Shown: piece by piece, positions 60,214 to 64,000 of the stretch
Numbering within the stretch: the stretch's first letter is position 1
Layout: every line of letters starts with the position of its first letter
Source of the DNA: Pseudonocardia benzenivorans CB1190
GTDB taxonomy: Bacteria > Actinomycetota > Actinomycetes > Mycobacteriales > Pseudonocardiaceae
Reading direction: 5' to 3'
DNA length: 64,000 nucleotides
Assembly (NCBI RefSeq): GCF_000196675.2
Contig: NC_015312.1
Coordinates: forward strand, 6,650,501-6,714,500
Notes under the pieces: model-generated
Database searches by the model: none
The model's input: the letters and a program-made list of their open reading frames with translations, nothing else
What the model was told of the DNA's origin: nothing
Translations under genes and position numbers: made by a program

Positions 60214-60858
60214 ATGAGCGAGCTCGACCACCGGGTGCGAGGGGTCGACCACGTCGCGTTCCCGACCTTCGACCCCGCGGCCACGGTGCACTTCTACCGC
60301 GACGTGCTGGGGTTCCCGGTCGTGCACTCGATCTGCGCGGCGGGCTGGGGCCCCGAGCAGCACCCCGACTTCATCCACTTCTTCTTCGACATCGGCAACG
60401 ACGACCGGATCGCGTTCTTCTACTACTTCGGCACCGACCCGTCCGTCGGCGGGCCGCGGGGGGCGAAGGGGGACGTGTACGGCCGCTTCGCCGCCGACGT
60501 GCCGGAGTACTTCGTGCGGTCGCGGCACCTGGCCATCCACGTCGACGGCGAGGAGGACCTCCTGGAGTACCGGCGCCGGCTCGACGCGAGCGACTGGCCG
60601 GTGGAGATGCAGATCCAGCACGAGACGATCGAGTCGATCTACACGCACGACCCGAACGGCTACTTCTTCGAGATCACCCGGGCGCTGCGGCCGGTGACCC
60701 CGCAGGAGGACCTCGACGCCGGGCTGACCATCGACGCGCTGCTCGACGTCGTGTCCGGCCCCGATCCGACGTTCGGAAAACTCCTGGCGCGCAAGGCCGA
60801 GCTGATCGTGGAGCGGGCCGCCGGGTGGGCGCCGGCCTCGACGGGACCGGCGTCGTGA
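60214..60858 (+). CDS. VOC-family metalloenzyme-like protein
   Basis: 214-aa protein with a VOC/extradiol-dioxygenase-like fold. RGVDHVAFPTFDPAATVHFYRDVLGF, HLAIHVDGEEDLL and NGYFFEITRAL give two histidines and a glutamate as candidate metal ligands. Position in the operon suggests a ring-cleavage or isomerisation step, but substrate is unknown. ATG 60214 with GGAGG upstream is preferred to 60202. It is separated from the isomerase by 49 bases but coupled to the following gene (GTGA). Confidence 0.8.
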   Translation: MSELDHRVRGVDHVAFPTFDPAATVHFYRDVLGFPVVHSICAAGWGPEQHPDFIHFFFDIGNDDRIAFFYYFGTDPSVGGPRGAKGDVYGRFAADVPEYFVRSRHLAIHVDGEEDLLEYRRRLDASDWPVEMQIQHETIESIYTHDPNGYFFEITRALRPVTPQEDLDAGLTIDALLDVVSGPDPTFGKLLARKAELIVERAAGWAPASTGPAS

Positions 60859-61103
60859 ACACGCTCTACGTCCTGGACGTGCCGGAGAACATCGCCGTCC
60901 CGAAGGTCGCCGCCGAGGACCCGGCGGTGACGGTCGGGCGGCTCGGGCCGTACTTCGTGATCTCCGCCGACCAGCCGATCGTGATCGACCGGCGAGCCGT
61001 CGGGGCCCGGCACGCAGTCTGGTACTCCTGCGTCGCCGGGGTCGCTCCGGGTTCCGCGATCACCAAGCACGACAAGGACGCCCTGCGTGTGGAGCCCGCG
61101 TGA
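60855..61103 (+). CDS. Small 82-aa protein of unknown function
   Basis: GTG 60855 overlaps the VOC stop and opens VNTLYVLDVPENIAVPKVA, then GPYFVISADQPIVIDRRAVGARHAVWYSCVAGVA. The compact beta-rich, single-cysteine form is unlike a transporter or ferredoxin. No family known to me. Tight coupling on both sides makes it a likely accessory component of the operon. Confidence 0.7.
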   Translation: MNTLYVLDVPENIAVPKVAAEDPAVTVGRLGPYFVISADQPIVIDRRAVGARHAVWYSCVAGVAPGSAITKHDKDALRVEPA

Positions 61104-62377
61104 GCGCCCCCGTGCGGCACGGCCGGCTGGGCGCGGGCCGGTATCTCGCCGCGGGTGAACGCCCCGCCGCGACCGTGACCTCGGTGCACGAGCTGACCAC
61201 CGTCGACGGCGCGTCGGTCCGTGGCGTGCTCGCCACCGTCCCGGGCGCGCGGACCGTCGTGACGCTGATGCACCCGCGCCAGGACGTCACCCACCACCCG
61301 CTCGTCCCCCTGCTGCTGCAGGCGGGCGTCGCTGTCTGGACGCAGGGGTCGCGATCACCGAACAACGACCTCACCCTCGTCCACGAACAGGCCCTGCTCG
61401 ACGCAGCTGCCGGACAGGTGTTCCTGCGTGACAGGGGGTTCGACTCCGTCGTCACGCTCGGGCACTCCGGTGGCGGGGCCCTGTTCGCCTTCTATCACGA
61501 GCAGGCCGGCCGCGAGCCCGGGCAGCGGATCGCGACCACCCCCGGCGGGCGGCCGACGAGGCTCGCCGACGCGGTCATGCCGGTCCCGGACGCGGCCGTG
61601 TTCCTCGCCCCGCACCCCGGCCAGGGCCGGCTGCTGCTCGGCTGCATCGACCCGTCCGTCGCCGACGAGCACGACCCGCTCTCGGTCGTCCCGGAGCTCG
61701 ACCCGTTCGACCCCGCGAACGGCTTCGCCGAGCCGCCCACCAGCGCGTCCTACGACGAGGACTTTCTGCGGAGGTACCGGGCGGCACAGCGCGACCGCGT
61801 CGCCCGCATCGACGCCGTCGCCCGCGAGTCGCTCGCCCGAACCGCGGAGGCCCGGGCCGCGTACGCGCGGACCGGTGCCGCGGCCGACCGCCGCCGGGCG
61901 CTCGCGCCGCGGATCCTCACCGTCTTCCGCACCGACGCCGACCCCCGGACCGTGGACCTGTCGCTGGATCCGAGCGAGCGGCCCTACGGGTCGCTGTTCG
62001 GCGCCCGCCCCGACCTGATCAACTACGGGCAGGTCGGCTTCGGGAGGCTCGCCACCCCGGAGGCCTGGCTGTCGACGTGGTCGGGGCTCAGCTCGAACGC
62101 CGGGTTCGTGCGCTGCGCCCCCGGCGTGACGGCGCCGACGTTGTTCATCGAGCTCACCGGCGACCAGGCCGCGTTCCCCTCCGACTCCCGGCGGATGGTC
62201 GAGGCGCTCGGCGCCGCCGACCTCACCCGCACCTCGGTGCGGGGGCTGCACTTCGGGGCCGCGATCGCCGACGGCGAGCCCACCGGGGCCGAGCTCGCCG
62301 CTGCCGAGATCGCCGACTGGCTCGGCTCCCGGTTCGCGACCGCCCCACCCACTCCCGGCCCGAACCAGAGACGCTGA
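61100..62377 (+). CDS. Alpha/beta hydrolase, possible CoA thioesterase
   Basis: 425-aa serine hydrolase-type protein. GHSGGGALFAF is the nucleophile elbow; the core is interrupted by a large lid (residues about 180-300). TLFIELTGDQAAFP and VRGLHFGAA could hold the acid and histidine. In this operon a role in releasing the product from CoA is reasonable but not shown. GTG 61100 overlaps the preceding stop. It ends 72 bases before the IS30 element. Confidence 0.75.
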   Translation: MSAPVRHGRLGAGRYLAAGERPAATVTSVHELTTVDGASVRGVLATVPGARTVVTLMHPRQDVTHHPLVPLLLQAGVAVWTQGSRSPNNDLTLVHEQALLDAAAGQVFLRDRGFDSVVTLGHSGGGALFAFYHEQAGREPGQRIATTPGGRPTRLADAVMPVPDAAVFLAPHPGQGRLLLGCIDPSVADEHDPLSVVPELDPFDPANGFAEPPTSASYDEDFLRRYRAAQRDRVARIDAVARESLARTAEARAAYARTGAAADRRRALAPRILTVFRTDADPRTVDLSLDPSERPYGSLFGARPDLINYGQVGFGRLATPEAWLSTWSGLSSNAGFVRCAPGVTAPTLFIELTGDQAAFPSDSRRMVEALGAADLTRTSVRGLHFGAAIADGEPTGAELAAAEIADWLGSRFATAPPTPGPNQRR

Positions 62378-62449
62378 GCCCGCGCCCGGGATGAGGCCCG
62401 GCCGCGCTCCCCCTTCCGCGCGCAACCCCACTGCTCTCCCGGCGCCTCG

Positions 62450-63804
62450 GGTTCAGGGGGTGGTCGCAACACCGGTGGTTACTGGCCGCGACAGTAGTCG
62501 GGTCAGTCTTTCCCCGGGGGTGTCCCAGTCCAGGGTTTTGCGGGGGCGGGAGTTGAGCTTGTCCGCGACCCGGTCCAGATCGGCGTGGGTGTGCACGGAC
62601 AGATCGGTGCTTTTCGGGAAGTACTGGCGCAACAGCCCGTTGGTGTTCTCGTTGCTGCCCCGCTGCCAGGGGCTGTGTGGGTCGCAGAAATAGACCGGCA
62701 ACTCCAGCGCCATGGTGATCTCGGCGTGGCGGGCCAGCTCGATGCCCTGGTCCCAGGTCAACGACCGGCGCACCATCGCGGGCAGCACCCGCATCGCGGC
62801 GATCATCGCGTCCCGGACCTGGACTGCGCCGTGGCCCCCGGGCAGGTGCAGCAGCAACACGAACCGGGTGGTCCGCTCGACCAGCGTGCCGATCGCGGTC
62901 TCGTTGCCGGTGCCGAGGATGAGATCGCCTTCCCAGTGCCCGGGCACGGCCCGGTCGGTGACCTCCGCGGGCCGCTGGGAGATCATGACCTTGTCCCGGA
63001 TCCGGGTCTGGTTGCGGTGTTGGCGTTGGTCGGGCAGCCGGTTCGGGCGGCGCAACGCCCGCCCGGTCCGGAGACACCCCGCGAGCTCGCGGCGCAGCTG
63101 CCCGCGGCCTTGGACGTAGAGGGCCTGGTAGACGCCCTGGTAGATGGTTTCGTGGGACACCCACATCTCCGGCCGGTCGGGGAAGTCTCGGCGCAGAGTC
63201 TGACTGATCTGCTCCGGGCTCCACTGCTGCTCGACCAGCCTGGTGTGTACGTGGGCGGCCAGCTCGGGGTGGGTGAGGAGTTTGGCGGGTGTGCGGCGGC
63301 GGGCGCGGGCCTCGGCTTTGGCCTGGGCCACCACCGCCCGGTACCGCAGCCGTTCGTGCTGGGGCCGGTCCCGGCCGCCGTGCGTGCCCGGGTCTGGCCC
63401 CAGGCGGTGCGGGCGCCCGTCAGGCAGCGGGGGCCGGCGTGGATAGCGCACGGTGCGGTTACGGGCCAGTTCCCGGCCGATGGTGGCGCGGTGGCGGCCC
63501 AGCCGCCGGGCGATCTCGGCCCGGCTGTGCCCGGCCGCCCAGCCCACGGCGATCTCTTCACGTTCGGCCAGGGACAGATAACGCCCGCCGGGCTCGGTCA
63601 GGTCCGGGATCATCCCACCAGACTCGACGACCCACCCCCGCCCGGCCGAGGCCGACACCCCCACCTCCGCGGCGGCCTGCGCGATCGTGGCCCCCGCCAA
63701 CCGGGCCCTCCAGAACCGGCGGACCCGTTCCCGCGGCACCCTCGGCGGACCGATCACACTCATCACCCCAGCTCGACAGGGTGTTGCGACGAACCCTTGA
63801 ATCC
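62450..63804. mobile_element. IS30-family insertion sequence
   Basis: About 1.35 kb. Imperfect terminal inverted repeats of about 24 bp lie at 62450-62473 and 63779-63803, sharing GTCGCAACACC at the inner end and a TTCA-G-G pattern outside. The transposase stop lies inside the left repeat. I could not assign a target duplication with confidence. The element sits immediately downstream of the catabolic operon. Confidence 0.8.
62453..63766 (-). CDS. IS30-family transposase
   Basis: 437-aa DDE transposase. An N-terminal HTH region (FWRARLAGATIAQAAAEVGV) and a second one (YLSLAEREEIAVGWAAGHS, then SRAEIARRLGRHRATIGREL) precede the catalytic core with GHWEGDLILG, TWDQGIELARHAE and SPWQRGSNENTNGLLRQYFPK, which carries the final glutamate. 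Reading frame is intact, so the element may be mobile. Confidence 0.9.
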   Translation of the reverse strand: MMSVIGPPRVPRERVRRFWRARLAGATIAQAAAEVGVSASAGRGWVVESGGMIPDLTEPGGRYLSLAEREEIAVGWAAGHSRAEIARRLGRHRATIGRELARNRTVRYPRRPPLPDGRPHRLGPDPGTHGGRDRPQHERLRYRAVVAQAKAEARARRRTPAKLLTHPELAAHVHTRLVEQQWSPEQISQTLRRDFPDRPEMWVSHETIYQGVYQALYVQGRGQLRRELAGCLRTGRALRRPNRLPDQRQHRNQTRIRDKVMISQRPAEVTDRAVPGHWEGDLILGTGNETAIGTLVERTTRFVLLLHLPGGHGAVQVRDAMIAAMRVLPAMVRRSLTWDQGIELARHAEITMALELPVYFCDPHSPWQRGSNENTNGLLRQYFPKSTDLSVHTHADLDRVADKLNSRPRKTLDWDTPGERLTRLLSRPVTTGVATTP

Positions 63805-63868
63805 ACCCGCAAATGTGCGACGGTGAGGTTGCGCTCGGGGTGGGGCGCGGCGCGGCCGGCCGTCGTGC

Positions 63869-64000
63869 TCAGGCCGAGGGTCCCCGTCCGGACCAGGTCC
63901 AGGCGTAATCGGGGTCCTCGGCGGCCAGACCGCCCTCGCCGAGCTCCAGCGGGAGGAACGTGTCGACCATGACGGCCAGCTCGTCGAAGAACTCGGCGCC
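63869..64000 (-). CDS. 3' end of a partial unknown gene
   Basis: The minus-strand frame from the window edge to TGA at 63871-63869 encodes 43 residues including FFDELAVMVDTFLPLELGEG and YAWTWSGRG. The gene begins outside the window. No family recognised from this fragment. Confidence 0.55.
   Translation of the reverse strand, partial: GAEFFDELAVMVDTFLPLELGEGGLAAEDPDYAWTWSGRGPSA

Noticed and set aside
62450..62473. IS30 left repeat as a terminator for the operon
   Set aside because: It pairs with the right repeat 1.3 kb away, not locally, so it is an inverted terminal repeat and not a hairpin.
1..64000. CRISPR arrays, tRNA and rRNA genes
   Set aside because: I found no regularly spaced repeats, no cloverleaf with a CCA-type end and no rRNA-like stretch; short tandem duplications are described separately.

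Overview
The window is chromosomal DNA from a high-GC actinobacterium. Codon third positions are almost all G or C, GTG starts are common, and many genes abut with 4-base ATGA or GTGA overlaps. The gene content (large LuxR-family ATPase regulators, a SARP/BTAD regulator, an LLM-type probable F420 enzyme, an Rv2466c-like thioredoxin-fold protein, many SDR, acyl-CoA and VOC enzymes) fits a soil Pseudonocardiaceae-like organism. I infer Pseudonocardia or a relative; there is no rRNA here to prove it. I saw no tRNA, rRNA or CRISPR array.

Layout. 1-2.4 kb: the start of a partial gene, then a three-gene minus-strand operon (FAD/NAD disulfide-reductase-like enzyme, 87-aa protein, DsrE-like Sll0783-type protein) with a good promoter and a perfect 18-bp terminator stem. 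2.5-7.7 kb: a ComA-like phosphosulfolactate synthase, a small DUF6295-like protein with a dienelactone hydrolase, and a coupled trio of acyl-CoA dehydrogenase, NMN-adenylyltransferase-like protein and phosphoglycerate-mutase-like phosphatase. 7.8-8.3 kb: a decayed formaldehyde dehydrogenase. 8.3-19.2 kb: PIG-L deacetylase with NYN/OST-HTH nuclease, HxlR with SDR, a 932-aa LuxR ATPase, cupin, a second dienelactone hydrolase, an Rv2466c-like protein, a stand-alone LigD phosphoesterase domain, and a SnoaL-FMO monooxygenase. 19.3-25.1 kb: a polyglycine-hydrolase-like serine hydrolase, ArsR with AHSA1, an SCO6745-like protein divergent from a PadR regulator, a SnoaL-like protein and a broken LuxR gene.

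25.1-33.8 kb: 2OG-Fe(II) oxygenase, an unknown protein, OsmC, a LuxR regulator with a dead hydrolase domain, a 10-residue-repeat protein, and a coupled operon of two paralogous amidohydrolases (one lacking its metal ligands) plus a Rieske ferredoxin, then AraC, VOC and MsrA. 33.8-46 kb: membrane proteins, a SARP regulator, SDR, LysR with Ldh-type dehydrogenase, a cNMP-domain histidine kinase, a monooxygenase remnant and a SNF2 helicase. 46-48 kb is a decayed LuxR gene fused by deletion to a truncated SDR. 48-51.5 kb holds LLM oxidoreductase, enoyl-CoA hydratase with TetR, and a TehA-like transporter.

51.6-62.4 kb is the most coherent system. A HyuA/HyuB pair, in which HyuB carries a C-terminal cysteine domain resembling the acetone carboxylase gamma subunit, is divergent from a coupled operon of aryl-CoA hydroxylase (SdgC-like), aryl-CoA ligase, maleate cis-trans isomerase, VOC protein, an 82-aa protein and an alpha/beta hydrolase. 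Two inverted copies of a 14-bp operator-like site sit between the divergent arms. I infer a catabolic pathway that activates an aromatic or ketone substrate with CoA, hydroxylates it and ends at maleate and fumarate. An IS30-family element lies just beyond this cluster, and a partial gene runs off the right edge.
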